Source: Cupriavidus basilensis (GTDB taxonomy: Bacteria; Pseudomonadota; Gammaproteobacteria; Burkholderiales; Burkholderiaceae). Taken from it: a stretch of DNA of 64,000 nucleotides. Positions 11,861 to 24,027 of the stretch are shown here, in pieces. The stretch spans positions 1 to 64,000 of the forward strand of contig NZ_BBQM01000005.1 of NCBI RefSeq assembly GCF_000876015.1, in the 5' to 3' direction. Position numbers and translations under genes: made by a program. The notes under the pieces were generated by a model. It was not told the origin of the DNA, searched no databases, and saw only the letters and a program-made list of their open reading frames with translations. Positions within the stretch are counted from its first letter, which is position 1. The number at the start of each line of letters is the position of its first letter.

Positions 11861-12907
11861 ATGCCCGCTTCCCCGAAGTCCGCGTTCCACCCGTTGCGCC
11901 GCCGGCTGCTGCGCGCCGGCGCGCTGCTCGCGCTGATTGCCTGCGGCGCCGGCCAGGGCTGGGCGCAGCCGGCCGCGGCCACGACCTGGCGCATGGCCAC
12001 GGAATACCCGGCCAGCGCCATGCCCGGCGAAGGGCTGGCCACGTTCGCCGAGGAGGTCGGAGCGCGCACCGCGGGCGCGCTGGCGGTCAGGCCGAGCTAC
12101 GACGCCAGCGCCGGCATCCGCTCCGCGCAGATGCCGGCCGCGGTCCGGGAAGGCAAGCTGGAGGGCGGCGATGCCTTCGGCGGCGCGCTGGGCGCGGTGG
12201 ACCCGCTGTTCCTGCTGTCGTCGCTGCCGTTCGTCGCCACCTCGGTGGACGGCGCGCGGCGCCTGGCCGAGCTGGCGCGCGCCGACTACGCGCGCGCGTT
12301 CGCGGCGCAGGGCCAGCACCTGCTCTATCTCACGCCGTGGCCGCCCACCGGGCTGTGGTCGCGCGACCCGGTCGCCACGCTGGCCGGGCTGCGCGCGCTG
12401 TCGGTGCGCACCTACGACGAGACCTCCACCGAGGTCATGAAGGCCGCCGGCGCGCAGGCCACCAACCTGTCGTTCGCCGACGCCATGCCGCGCCTCAAGG
12501 ACGGTTCGGTCAACGCCGTGCTGTCCTCGGGCGACGGCGGCGCGGGCCGCAAGCTGTGGGACTACCTGCCCAACTTCACGGCGATCGGCTACGCCATGCC
12601 GCTGTCGTTCACCACCGTCAACGCCGCGGCCTACGCCGCGCTGCCGCCGGCCACGCGCGCGGCCGTGGACGCCGCCGCGCAGGCCACCGAGCAGAAACAG
12701 TGGGCGCGCCTGGACACCCGCCTGGAAGAGAACACCGCGCGCATGCGCGCCAACGGCGTGGCCATCCAGGCGAGCCCCGCGCCCGCCGTGCAGCAGGCCT
12801 TGCGCGAGGCCGGCGCCGGCGCGGTGAGCGCCTGGCGCGCGCGCGTCGGCGGCGAGCGCGCCGGCGTGCTGGATGCGTTCACGCGCAACGAGCAGGCCGC
12901 GAAGTAG
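11861..12907 (+). CDS. TRAP-type (DctP-like) periplasmic substrate-binding protein
   Basis: A 348-residue secreted protein with an Arg-rich N-region and a signal peptide ending around GWAQ (residue 31). The mature domain has a DctP-family layout: WRMATEYP at its start, a central LSVRTYDETSTEVMKAAGAQ and NAVLSSGDGG. The ATG at 11861 follows an AGGA-containing leader. The DctQ and DctM membrane subunits are not encoded nearby, so it is an orphan binding protein. It follows the iron ABC ATPase on the same strand and may be co-transcribed. The ligand cannot be inferred; the poor match to the usual DctP carboxylate-binding region makes the family call only moderate. Confidence 0.65.
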   Translation: MPASPKSAFHPLRRRLLRAGALLALIACGAGQGWAQPAAATTWRMATEYPASAMPGEGLATFAEEVGARTAGALAVRPSYDASAGIRSAQMPAAVREGKLEGGDAFGGALGAVDPLFLLSSLPFVATSVDGARRLAELARADYARAFAAQGQHLLYLTPWPPTGLWSRDPVATLAGLRALSVRTYDETSTEVMKAAGAQATNLSFADAMPRLKDGSVNAVLSSGDGGAGRKLWDYLPNFTAIGYAMPLSFTTVNAAAYAALPPATRAAVDAAAQATEQKQWARLDTRLEENTARMRANGVAIQASPAPAVQQALREAGAGAVSAWRARVGGERAGVLDAFTRNEQAAK

Positions 12908-13052
12908 AGAACGGGGAGGGCGGCGCGAAGGCGCGGGCAGGCCCGCCGCGCGGCGCGAACGCCGGGCCGCCCGCCGCGATGGTCTACACTGTCAGGTTCC
13001 AGGGCGCAGCGGCCTGCCCGTGCGCCCGCCCTGACCAAGAGGCCTGATTACC

Positions 13053-15876
<2,824 letters not shown>

Positions 15877-15895
15877 ATTTTCTCGCGTAAGGGAC

Positions 15896-15925
15896 TTGCG
15901 GTCGCGGTGGACTTCACTCTATAAT
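15896..15925 (+). promoter_or_regulatory. sigma-70 promoter of tRNA-Ser
   Basis: TTGCGG (15896-15901) and a perfect TATAAT (15920-15925) are separated by 18 bases. The -10 ends about 31 bases before the mature tRNA 5' end, so a short leader would be trimmed by RNase P. Confidence 0.75.
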
Positions 15926-15956
15926 CTTATTCTTCGCGACACGCGACCAAGTTACC

Positions 15957-16174
<218 letters not shown>

Positions 16175-16214
16175 AAACCGACGCACTGCACCAGCAGGCG
16201 TCGGTTTTATTTTT
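16175..16214 (+). terminator. Rho-independent terminator after tRNA-Ser
   Basis: AAACCGACGC (16175-16184) pairs perfectly with GCGTCGGTTT (16198-16207) around a 13-base loop, followed by T-rich TTATTTTTT. It should end the tRNA-Ser transcript. The convergent PepSY gene stops at 16455. Confidence 0.85.
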
Positions 16215-16454
16215 TCCGGGAAGCGGTCGGGCGGTACATCGAAGGCAGGGTCCGCGAGGCCATTTGCTCGCCGTCGAGATTCACGGCGCGATGTCCAAAT
16301 CTCCCGGTCTTGCTGTCAAAGAACCTGCGATGCACGCGCCAGGAAACAGCACGATGGATTGCGTCGTGGCGCTTCCCAAGCCGCGGGTTCAGGGCATGCG
16401 CATCGCGCTGCGCCTCCGGCATCGGCGCAGCCACCACGCCGCGATGCGCCTGCC

Positions 16455-17894
16455 TCACGCGGCAACGCGCTCCGACGCTGCCGGCGGCGTACCCTTGCCG
16501 CGTGCAATCATCCGATCGATCAGCCAGACCCCTGCCAGGGTGACGCCCATCATCGGGAAGATCACGCCAAGCAACCCCAGCCCGATCACCCATACCCGCA
16601 TGGCCGGCAGCGCCGACGGATGGGACGGCGCGCCAAGCGTCCGCGCGGGTTTGCGCCGCAACCACATGACACATCCGGTGACGGCCAGCGCCATCAGGCC
16701 AATTGATATCGTCGCACAGGCGATCTGATTGGCCAGCCCGAAGTAGCGCCCCATGTGCAGCGACGTTCCGTAGGAGACGGCCTTGGCCACGGCACCGTAG
16801 TCTGCGAACCGGATGTCCTTGACGACGTCGCCGCTATGTTGGTCGATATGCAACGTGCGTTCACCTTGCGGATCGCTCGGGAAACAGGAAACCGTGTAGA
16901 CGGCGCTGGCCGACGCCGGCAATGCTATCTGGCAACCCGCCGACGCGCCACGCGCCTTTGCGATTTCCAGGACGCGGTCGAGCCCGACAGGCGTGTGCCC
17001 GGAGGAACCTGTCGGCACCGTCGTGAACCCGGTGGCCCAGGGCACGTCCGTCAGCGGCAGGCTTTCCACGGTGTGGCTGTGCGAACCGCGCGCAGCAGGC
17101 GCGTCATGTGGTGCCTGCTGGCGCTGCTGTGCGACGGGATTGCCGTGCTGGTGCGCAGCCGTGCCCGTATCAGGACGGCCCAGGTTCGCCGCGGTGGTGA
17201 TGGCCTTGAACTGCTTGCCCCATGATGCCGTCCACGGCAGGCCGGACAGCACGAAGGCCAGCGCGCCGAGCGCAAGCCATGCTCCCAGCAACAGGTGGAT
17301 CTCCTTCCACCATCCGCGCTTGCTCGTTGCATTGGCCATCCGGAATGCCCCGATGCCGGCGGCACGCAGGCGCGGCCACCACATGGCCACGCCGGTGGCG
17401 ATCATCACCAGCGTCCAGCAGCCGGCCAGTTCCATCAGCAGCTCCCCGGGCTTGCCGGCCAGCAGCGCGCGGTGCAGCATCCGGACTTGCTTCATGAAAC
17501 GGTCCTCGACGCTCAGGCGGCCCAGCACCTCGCCGGAATGGGGATTCAGATAGACGCTCTCGCTCATTCCCGTCGGCAGGCGGAAGATGAATTCGGTACT
17601 GGCATCGGGGCGGGGATCGATGGTGTACGTCGTCGCGACGGCGCCCGCTGGCGCGGCCGCGCGCGCGCGATCCAGCAACGCCTGCGCGGACATGGATTCA
17701 CCGGCCGGCCGGACCTTGAGCAGATGGGGGTAGAGCAGCGGCTCGATCTGTGGCTGGAAGCAGTAGATCGTGCCGGTGATCGCCAGCACGATCAGGAACG
17801 GCATCACGAACAGGCCGGCATAGAAATGCCAGCGCCAGAGCATGCGATAGGCGCAGGCCGCGGCAGCGACGGTGGGCGAGGGACTCTTGCTCAT
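16455..17894 (-). CDS. PepSY-associated membrane protein (siderophore/iron-reductase type)
   Basis: A 479-residue inner-membrane protein with four or more helices: one near the N-terminus (residues ~25-48), a pair around 160-235 and a C-terminal cluster (~380-465). PepSY-type periplasmic parts lie between them (SVYLNPHSGEVLG and TLHIDQHSGDVVKDIRF). Conserved His residues in WRWHFYAGLF, MLHRALLAGKPG, IHLLLGAW and TSLHMGRYFGL fit a b-type haem-binding reductase. Homologues are usually beside TonB-dependent receptors and are thought to reduce ferric siderophores. The start at 17894 gives MSKSPSPTV. It is divergent from such a receptor, which supports the role. Confidence 0.85.
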   Translation of the reverse strand: MSKSPSPTVAAAACAYRMLWRWHFYAGLFVMPFLIVLAITGTIYCFQPQIEPLLYPHLLKVRPAGESMSAQALLDRARAAAPAGAVATTYTIDPRPDASTEFIFRLPTGMSESVYLNPHSGEVLGRLSVEDRFMKQVRMLHRALLAGKPGELLMELAGCWTLVMIATGVAMWWPRLRAAGIGAFRMANATSKRGWWKEIHLLLGAWLALGALAFVLSGLPWTASWGKQFKAITTAANLGRPDTGTAAHQHGNPVAQQRQQAPHDAPAARGSHSHTVESLPLTDVPWATGFTTVPTGSSGHTPVGLDRVLEIAKARGASAGCQIALPASASAVYTVSCFPSDPQGERTLHIDQHSGDVVKDIRFADYGAVAKAVSYGTSLHMGRYFGLANQIACATISIGLMALAVTGCVMWLRRKPARTLGAPSHPSALPAMRVWVIGLGLLGVIFPMMGVTLAGVWLIDRMIARGKGTPPAASERVAA

Positions 17895-18166
17895 GGGAAT
17901 GAATGCGGGGCGGCTTTCAGGTCGCAAGCATACCGCGCACGTGATTGCGGCTCGTGCGACCAATGGCCGCGCTGGATCCTTCCCGGTTCTTCTATGCACG
18001 CCAGGCCGTCCCGGGCATGCGGATCGGACATGCCCGGGCTCACGGGCCTGACTGGTTGTGCGTCCCTGTGCCGCATGCCGTCATTGCCTCCGGATTCATA
18101 CAATGCGTGCCCATTCCTCCACTTCCAGGTCGTGCATCGCCGCGTGCGGCTGCCGCCTGCTCATCC

Positions 18167-20299
18167 ATGTCCCGCTGCCTTCCTCGCAAACGTTTTCTCG
18201 CACTGGCTGCCGGGGCCGCCTGCATGCCTCATGTCGCCGCGCACGCGGCGGAGCCCGGCGCCGACATCCGGGAGCTGGCCCCGGTCACGGTGAATGCGTC
18301 GGCCGTGTCCGGGTTGCGGGAGCCGACCACGACGGGCTCGAACTTTGGCCTGACGCTCATGCAGACGCCCGCCAGTGTCGACGTCATGACGCGAGACCGG
18401 ATCGAAGAGCGCGGTGACGCTTCGCTGGTGGACGCCATCACTCGCGCGCCCGGCATGACCAGCCTTGGCCATCCGGGCAACGGCGGCGCGTCGTTGTCAT
18501 CGCGCGGCTTCACCGATTCCACATCGGTCATGCGGCTCTACGACGGCCTGCGCCAGTACGGCGGCATTGGCGTGACCTTTCCGTTTGATACGTGGTCGGT
18601 CGAGCGCATCGAGGTATTGCGCGGCCCGGCCTCCGTCATCTATGGCGAGGGTGCCATCGGCGGCGTGGTCAACGTGGTGCCCAAGAAGCCCATGCGCGGC
18701 GCCATCGAGAACGAAATCCAGGCGGTCATCGGCACGGAAAACACCCAACGGCTGGCTTTCGGCAGCGGCGGTGCCATCAACGACAAGTGGTCCTACCGGC
18801 TGGACGTGAGCGGCAATCGCTCCGATGGCTGGGTCGATTTCGGCAACTCGCGCAACTTGTCGGTCTCCGGCGCGCTGCAGTGGGACCCCACCCCGGAGTT
18901 GAGCGTGAAGCTCAGCTATGCCAAGGGATGGCAGGAGCCACCGCGATACTTCGGCGTCCCGCTCGTCAACGGGCAACAGGACCCGGCGCTGCGGACCAGG
19001 AACTACAACGTCGGCGACAGCCTGATCAAGTACGACGACCAATGGTCCGAGCTGTCCGCGCAATGGACGCCGAACAGCAACCTCACGGTCCGTTCGCGGC
19101 TGTACTACATCGACAGCAAGCGGCACTGGCGCGACGCCGAGTACTACGACTACCTTCCGGCGAGTGGACTGATCAACCGCTCCTCCTACACGGAGATCCT
19201 GCATGACCAGTGGCAGGTGGGGAACACGTCCGATGCCGCGATCCGCCATGACCTGCTCGGCATGAAGAACAACGTCTCGGCCGGTTATGACCTGAACCGC
19301 GCCTCCTTCCAGCACACGAACAATGCGCCGTACTCGGGCAGTTCCGTCGTCGATCCCGAGGTGTTCGACCGCGGCACGTTCATCAACGTGGCGGGCACCA
19401 CGCCGCGCTACGCCAACCAGGCTACGCAGTACGCGCTGTTCCTCGAGGACCGGCTGGAGATCACGCCGAAATGGTCGGTGCTGGCCGGCCTGCGCTACGA
19501 CCATGCCGACATCACGCGCCACGACCTGACCAGCAACCAGCAAGCCTATGACAAGTCGTTCTCGCACGTGGGGTGGCGTGCCGGCACGGTCTACAACCTG
19601 ACCGACAACCTCGCTGTCTACGCGCAGTACTCGGCGGCGGCCGACCCCGTCAGCGCGCTGCTGATGCTCTCGCCAGCCAACAGCAATTTCAGCCTGTCCA
19701 CGGGCCACCAGGTGGAAGCCGGCCTGAAGCAGTCGTTCTGGCGGAGCAAGGGTGAATGGACCTTCGCCGCGTACCGGATCGTGAAGAACAACCTGGTCAC
19801 ACGCGATGTGTTCAACCCCTCGCAGAGCGTTCAGGTGGGCCAGCAGTCCTCCAGGGGGATCGAAGCCACCGTCGGACTCGAATTCCTGCCGGGCTGGCGT
19901 CTCGATGCCAATGCTGCGCTGCTGCAGGCCCGCTACGACGACTTCACGGAGTCGGTGGGCGGCGCGCCTGTTTCACGCGCGGGCAATGTGCCGACCGACG
20001 TTCCCGAACGCGTGGCCAATGCCTGGCTGACCTGGCGTTTCCTGCCGGGCTGGACGGCTGGCGCGGGCCTGCGCTACGTGGGGCGCCGCTTCGCCGATCG
20101 CGCGAACACGCTGGAGATGCCGGCCTACACGACGACCGACGTGCTGCTGCAGTGGCGCCCGCGCAAGGATACGACGCTGTCGCTGCGTGGCTTCAATGTG
20201 TTCGACAAGCATTACGTGACGACTGCCTACTACAACCCCACGCAGTGGCTGCAGGGCTCCGGCCGCCGGGTGGAACTGGCGGTCAACTACCGCTTCTGA
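18167..20299 (+). CDS. TonB-dependent siderophore receptor
   Basis: A 710-residue outer-membrane receptor. A signal peptide (SRCLPRKRF... ending AAHAAE, about residue 27) is followed by a TonB-box-like LAPVTVNAS, the plug domain with VERIEVLRGPASVIYGEGAIGG, a 22-strand barrel region, and a final aromatic residue in AVNYRF as needed for Bam-mediated insertion. The type resembles ferric-siderophore receptors of the FhuE/FpvA kind; the ligand is not deducible. The ATG at 18167 is the one just before the signal sequence. It is divergent from the PepSY gene. I saw no Fur box in the 272-base gap between them. Confidence 0.92.
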   Translation: MSRCLPRKRFLALAAGAACMPHVAAHAAEPGADIRELAPVTVNASAVSGLREPTTTGSNFGLTLMQTPASVDVMTRDRIEERGDASLVDAITRAPGMTSLGHPGNGGASLSSRGFTDSTSVMRLYDGLRQYGGIGVTFPFDTWSVERIEVLRGPASVIYGEGAIGGVVNVVPKKPMRGAIENEIQAVIGTENTQRLAFGSGGAINDKWSYRLDVSGNRSDGWVDFGNSRNLSVSGALQWDPTPELSVKLSYAKGWQEPPRYFGVPLVNGQQDPALRTRNYNVGDSLIKYDDQWSELSAQWTPNSNLTVRSRLYYIDSKRHWRDAEYYDYLPASGLINRSSYTEILHDQWQVGNTSDAAIRHDLLGMKNNVSAGYDLNRASFQHTNNAPYSGSSVVDPEVFDRGTFINVAGTTPRYANQATQYALFLEDRLEITPKWSVLAGLRYDHADITRHDLTSNQQAYDKSFSHVGWRAGTVYNLTDNLAVYAQYSAAADPVSALLMLSPANSNFSLSTGHQVEAGLKQSFWRSKGEWTFAAYRIVKNNLVTRDVFNPSQSVQVGQQSSRGIEATVGLEFLPGWRLDANAALLQARYDDFTESVGGAPVSRAGNVPTDVPERVANAWLTWRFLPGWTAGAGLRYVGRRFADRANTLEMPAYTTTDVLLQWRPRKDTTLSLRGFNVFDKHYVTTAYYNPTQWLQGSGRRVELAVNYRF

Positions 20300-20497
20300 C
20301 GACATCCGGCATCCCGTCGGTCGTGGCGGATTCCGGACGAAACCCTGGCGCTTGCCGATGCGGCGGCGCTCAGTAGACGAGCGCGCGAGGCCGATCTTCG
20401 TGACCGAGGTGCCGCGCGCCGCCGCGCCGCGCCGCGCCCGGCTTCAATGTCCACTGGCAGCGCCTTGCCGCATCGGTGTTTTCAAGACCGAAAACGC

Positions 20498-21067
20498 CTA
20501 GTTCATGTGTGGTGCGAGAAGTGCGGCGCGACAGACCTCCAGGATTTCGTCCGCCAGCGGGGAGTCGTCGGGACACGCACGCGACAGCACGACCGCCCCG
20601 ATCAAATGGGCAAGCGTGTCGATCCTCCTCGCGCGTGCCTTTCGCCGATCGGCCGCGTCCAGTTCCGTGTCTTCGCGCTCCAGTACTGCCAGCAGACCTT
20701 CAATTCCGGCCGCGAACGTGGCCTTGACTGCCTCGGGCTGACGCGCGGCGTCACCGCCCAGTGCCGCTAGCGTGCAGCCGGTGGCGCGAGCATCGCGGTG
20801 TTCGCGGGAAAGGTATTGCCGGACGAACCCGGGGACGTCCACCGTACCTGTCAGGGCAACAGTCTGCGACATGCCGCAGGCCGATGCCTCCGCCATCAGG
20901 TCGGCTTTGGAGCCGAAGTGCTTGTAGAACCCGCCGTGGGTGAAGCCGGCGGCCGCCATCAAGTCCGCAACGCCCACACCGTCATAGCCGTGCTCGCGGA
21001 ACAATTCGGAAGCCGTCTCGACGATGCGCGTCCGGTTCTCCTGCGCCTGTGTCTTGGTGACTTTCAT
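20498..21067 (-). CDS. TetR-family transcriptional regulator
   Basis: A 189-residue repressor. The N-terminal helix-turn-helix (residues ~12-58, with IVETASELFREHGYDGVGVADLMAAAGFTHGGFYKHFGSKADL as its body) is a strong TetR match, of the sub-type that begins with ETR-like NRTRIVETA. The ligand domain shows cysteines (ASACGM, TGCTLAALG) as in regulators of electrophile-responsive redox operons. It is divergent from the hydrolase/OYE/SDR operon, and the 125-base gap holds a perfect 20-base palindrome that is a good operator candidate. It should repress both directions. Confidence 0.9.
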   Translation of the reverse strand: MKVTKTQAQENRTRIVETASELFREHGYDGVGVADLMAAAGFTHGGFYKHFGSKADLMAEASACGMSQTVALTGTVDVPGFVRQYLSREHRDARATGCTLAALGGDAARQPEAVKATFAAGIEGLLAVLEREDTELDAADRRKARARRIDTLAHLIGAVVLSRACPDDSPLADEILEVCRAALLAPHMN

Positions 21068-21116
21068 GCCAGCACGCCTTTTTCTTCATCCAAAGTCTGG
21101 ATACTACATTGATTAC

Positions 21117-21162
21117 GATCATCATCAAAGTTCTTGACGGTTATGATGATGATCATCATCAT
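21117..21162. promoter_or_regulatory. Candidate TetR operator: 20-base palindrome plus a repeated half-site
   Basis: Positions 21143-21162 form a perfect palindrome made of ATGATGATGA and its complement. Its right half, GATCATCATCA, occurs again at 21117-21127, exactly 34 bases upstream. The pair lies between the divergent TetR gene (starts 21067) and the hydrolase gene (starts 21193), covering the likely promoters of both. Confidence 0.65.
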
Positions 21163-21192
21163 TGAGTTCCGTTGACTTGATGAGCCGATGCC

Positions 21193-22044
21193 ATGACCGA
21201 TACCCACTTGACCGCGCCGACGCGCTTCATCGAAGCCGATGGCGACCGGTTTGCCTACCGCCGCTGGGGCAACGCCGCCAGCGGCCAGCCACCGCTGTTC
21301 TTCGTCCAGCATTTCCGTGGCGGCCTGGATCACTGGGACCCGCTGCTGACCGACGGCCTGGCCGAAGGCCGGGAAGTCATCCTGTTCAACGGCCGCGGCA
21401 TCGCCTCCTCGACAGGCACGCCGCGCAACCGGATCGAAGACCTGGCCGACGACATTGCCCTGGTGATCCGGGCGCTGGGCCTGTTGCAGGTCGATGTGCT
21501 CGGCTTCTCGATTGGCGGCATGCAGGCGCAGGAGGTCGCGCTGCGCCATCCAGAACTGGTACGCAAGCTGCTGTTGCTCGGCACCGGCCTGCGTGGCGGC
21601 GATCCGACGATGGCACCCAAGGTGCTGGAAATCGCGCCGAATCCCGTGCCGACCGCCGAAGACTTTCTCTACCTGTTCTTCGGCCGCTCCGATGCGGCGA
21701 AGAAGGCCGGGCTGGCCTTCTGGGAACGGCGCCATCTCCGTGCTGACCAGGACCCACCCAGTTCGGCGGCGGTTGCACAAGCGCAGGCCCAGGCACACGC
21801 GGCTTATTTCGCACCGCTGTCGGGCGAGAACCCCTATGCCTATTTGAATGCGATCAGACAGCCGACCCTGGTGCTCAACGGCACCAACGACATCATGATC
21901 GCCTCAATCAATTCGTGGCATCTGGCCCAACACATTCCCAACGCTCAGTTGCTGATCTATCCCGATGCCGGGCATGGCGCGCAATACCAGTATCCCGAGC
22001 GTTTCCTGAAGCATGCAATCCAGTTTCTGGGGGAAAAAGCATGA
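21193..22044 (+). CDS. alpha/beta-fold hydrolase
   Basis: A 283-residue soluble hydrolase. The nucleophile elbow is GFSIGG, the acidic member is in NGTNDIM, and the catalytic His in DAGHGA, so the triad looks complete. An HF-type oxyanion segment (FVQHFRGGLDHWD) precedes. Substrate is unknown; relatives include esterases and non-haem haloperoxidase-like proteins. It is the first gene of a TetR-controlled operon and its stop overlaps the next start (ATGA), so the two are translationally coupled. Confidence 0.85.
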   Translation: MTDTHLTAPTRFIEADGDRFAYRRWGNAASGQPPLFFVQHFRGGLDHWDPLLTDGLAEGREVILFNGRGIASSTGTPRNRIEDLADDIALVIRALGLLQVDVLGFSIGGMQAQEVALRHPELVRKLLLLGTGLRGGDPTMAPKVLEIAPNPVPTAEDFLYLFFGRSDAAKKAGLAFWERRHLRADQDPPSSAAVAQAQAQAHAAYFAPLSGENPYAYLNAIRQPTLVLNGTNDIMIASINSWHLAQHIPNAQLLIYPDAGHGAQYQYPERFLKHAIQFLGEKA

Positions 22045-23135
22045 GTGGCAAGACGTTGTTCGATCCCTACACCCTCGGCCCGTTGACGCTTTCCAACCGG
22101 ATTGTGCTGGCACCGTTGACGCGCAATCGTGCCGGTGCAGGCTTCATACCGAGTGAATTTGCCGCGACCTATTACAGCCAGCGTGCATCGGCGGGCCTGC
22201 TGATCTCCGAGGCCACGCAGATCTCGCAGCAAGGACAGGGCTACCAGGACACGCCCGGCATCTACACGCAGTCGCAGATCGACGGCTGGCGCAAGGTTAC
22301 TGATGCCGTGCATACGAAGGGCGGGCGAATCTTCCTGCAACTCTGGCATGTCGGCCGCGTCTCGCACGTCGACCTGCAGGCGAACGGCGCTGCGCCGGTA
22401 GCACCGTCGGCCATTCGCGCCGAAACCAAGACCTTCGCCAACAACAGCTTCGTGGACGTTTCCGAGCCGAGGGCGCTGGCGCTCGATGAGTTGCCGGGGA
22501 TCGTCAACGATTTCCGCCAGGCCGCAGCCAATGCCATCGCCGCAGGTTTCGATGGCGTGGAGATTCATGGCGCCAACGGTTATCTGCTGGAACAGTTCAT
22601 CAAGGACGGGGCCAATGTCCGCACCGATGCCTACGGTGGTTCCATCGAAAACCGCGCACGGCTACTGCTGGAAGTCACCGCTGCCGTGGTGGCCGAGATC
22701 GGCGCAGGGCGCACGGGCGTACGCATCTCGCCGGTTTCGCCGGCCAACGGCATCTCCAGCAGCGATCCGCAGCCACAGTTCGATTACATCGCCGACCAGC
22801 TCAATGCCTTGGGCATCGTCTATCTGCATGTGGTCGAGGGCGCGACCGGCGGCCCGCGCGATGTGGCGCCGTTCGACTACGATGCGCTGCGCCGGCGTTT
22901 CAAGAACACCTACATCGCCAACAACGGCTATGACCTGGAACTGGCCACCTCGCGCCTCGACGAAGGCAAGGCAGATCTGTTCGCCTTCGGCCGTCCGTTC
23001 ATCGCCAACCCCGATCTGGTGGAGCGACTGAAGGCCGGTGCACCGCTGGCTGCCTTCAACCCGGCCACGCTCTACGGCGGGGGCGCCGCGGGATACACCG
23101 ACTACCCGGCGCTGGCCGGAACAAGCGCCCAGTAA
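22041..23135 (+). CDS. Old Yellow Enzyme family NAD(P)H:flavin oxidoreductase (NemA-like)
   Basis: A 364-residue FMN beta/alpha-barrel enzyme reducing activated C=C bonds or N-ethylmaleimide-type electrophiles. The N-terminus LFDPYTLGPLTLSNRIVLAPLTRNRA is characteristic, as are LQLWHVGRVSH, the substrate-binding His/Asn pair in EIHGANGYLLEQF and the Tyr in DAYGGSIENR. The C-terminal FGRPFIANPDLVERL holds the FMN phosphate site. Its start overlaps the hydrolase stop. TetR-type control of OYE genes by electrophiles is well known and fits here. Confidence 0.93.
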   Translation: MSGKTLFDPYTLGPLTLSNRIVLAPLTRNRAGAGFIPSEFAATYYSQRASAGLLISEATQISQQGQGYQDTPGIYTQSQIDGWRKVTDAVHTKGGRIFLQLWHVGRVSHVDLQANGAAPVAPSAIRAETKTFANNSFVDVSEPRALALDELPGIVNDFRQAAANAIAAGFDGVEIHGANGYLLEQFIKDGANVRTDAYGGSIENRARLLLEVTAAVVAEIGAGRTGVRISPVSPANGISSSDPQPQFDYIADQLNALGIVYLHVVEGATGGPRDVAPFDYDALRRRFKNTYIANNGYDLELATSRLDEGKADLFAFGRPFIANPDLVERLKAGAPLAAFNPATLYGGGAAGYTDYPALAGTSAQ

Positions 23136-23195
23136 AGCCGAAGGGGCCGTGCTTCGGCACGGCCTCGCAAACACTGAAATTCAGAGAACAAGCCC

Positions 23196-23984
23196 ATGTC
23201 CATTCGCTCCACGGTCCTTATCACCGGCGCCTCCAGCGGCATTGGTGCAACCTATGCCGAACGCTTCGCGCGTCGTGGCCACGATCTCGTCCTTGTCGCA
23301 CGCGACAAGGCCAGACTGGATGCGCTGGCCGCCCGTCTGCGCCAGGAAAACGGCGTCGCCGTCGAGGTGCTCCAGGCCGACTTGACCCGGGCCGATGACC
23401 TGCAGGCGGTCGAGGCGCGCCTGCGCAGCGACGCCCGAATTGGTGTCCTCATCAACAATGCCGGAGCCGCCCAATCGGGCAGCTTCCTTGCGCAAACAGC
23501 AGACAGCATTGATCGGCTTGTCACGCTCAACACGACGGCCCTGGCACGGCTTGCCGGCGCCATTGCCCCACGGCTGGCGCAGGCTGGTGAGGGCGCAATC
23601 GTCAACATCGGTTCGGTCGTCGGCCTGGCGCCGGAATTCGGAATGTCGATCTACGGCGCGACGAAAGCCTTCGTGCTGTTCCTCTCGCAAGGGTTGAGCC
23701 TGGAACTCCTGCCCAAGGGCGTCTATATCCAGGCCGTGCTTCCCGCGGCCACCCGCACCGAGATATGGGAACGCGCGGGCATTGACGTCAACACGCTGCC
23801 CGAAGTCATGGAAGTGAGCGAGCTGGTCGATGCCGCACTGGCCGGCTTCGATCGCCGCGAACTCGTGACCATCCCGCCGCTGCACGATGCCGAACGCTGG
23901 GAGCGCCTTGACGCCGCTCGGCAAGCCCTGCTTTCGGGTATCAGGCAGGCACATGCCGCAGAACGTTATCGGACGGTTTCCTGA
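23196..23984 (+). CDS. Short-chain dehydrogenase/reductase
   Basis: A 262-residue classical SDR. The cofactor site TGASSGIG, the NNAG motif, and the active-site Tyr and Lys in SIYGATKAF are all present, and the C-terminus is of the YqjQ/DltE-like subgroup (LPAATRTEIWERAGID). The substrate is unknown. It is the third gene of the TetR-regulated operon, 60 bases after the OYE gene, and is followed by a damaged SDR of a related kind. Confidence 0.9.
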   Translation: MSIRSTVLITGASSGIGATYAERFARRGHDLVLVARDKARLDALAARLRQENGVAVEVLQADLTRADDLQAVEARLRSDARIGVLINNAGAAQSGSFLAQTADSIDRLVTLNTTALARLAGAIAPRLAQAGEGAIVNIGSVVGLAPEFGMSIYGATKAFVLFLSQGLSLELLPKGVYIQAVLPAATRTEIWERAGIDVNTLPEVMEVSELVDAALAGFDRRELVTIPPLHDAERWERLDAARQALLSGIRQAHAAERYRTVS

Positions 23985-24027
23985 GATGCCGAACAAATAC
24001 ATCTCTTATTGTGAATAGGCCAGTCCA

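Noticed and set aside
20300..20497. Possible decayed coding fragment between the TonB receptor and TetR genes
   Set aside because: Short translations in several frames looked protein-like, but none matched a family I can name; left as intergenic.
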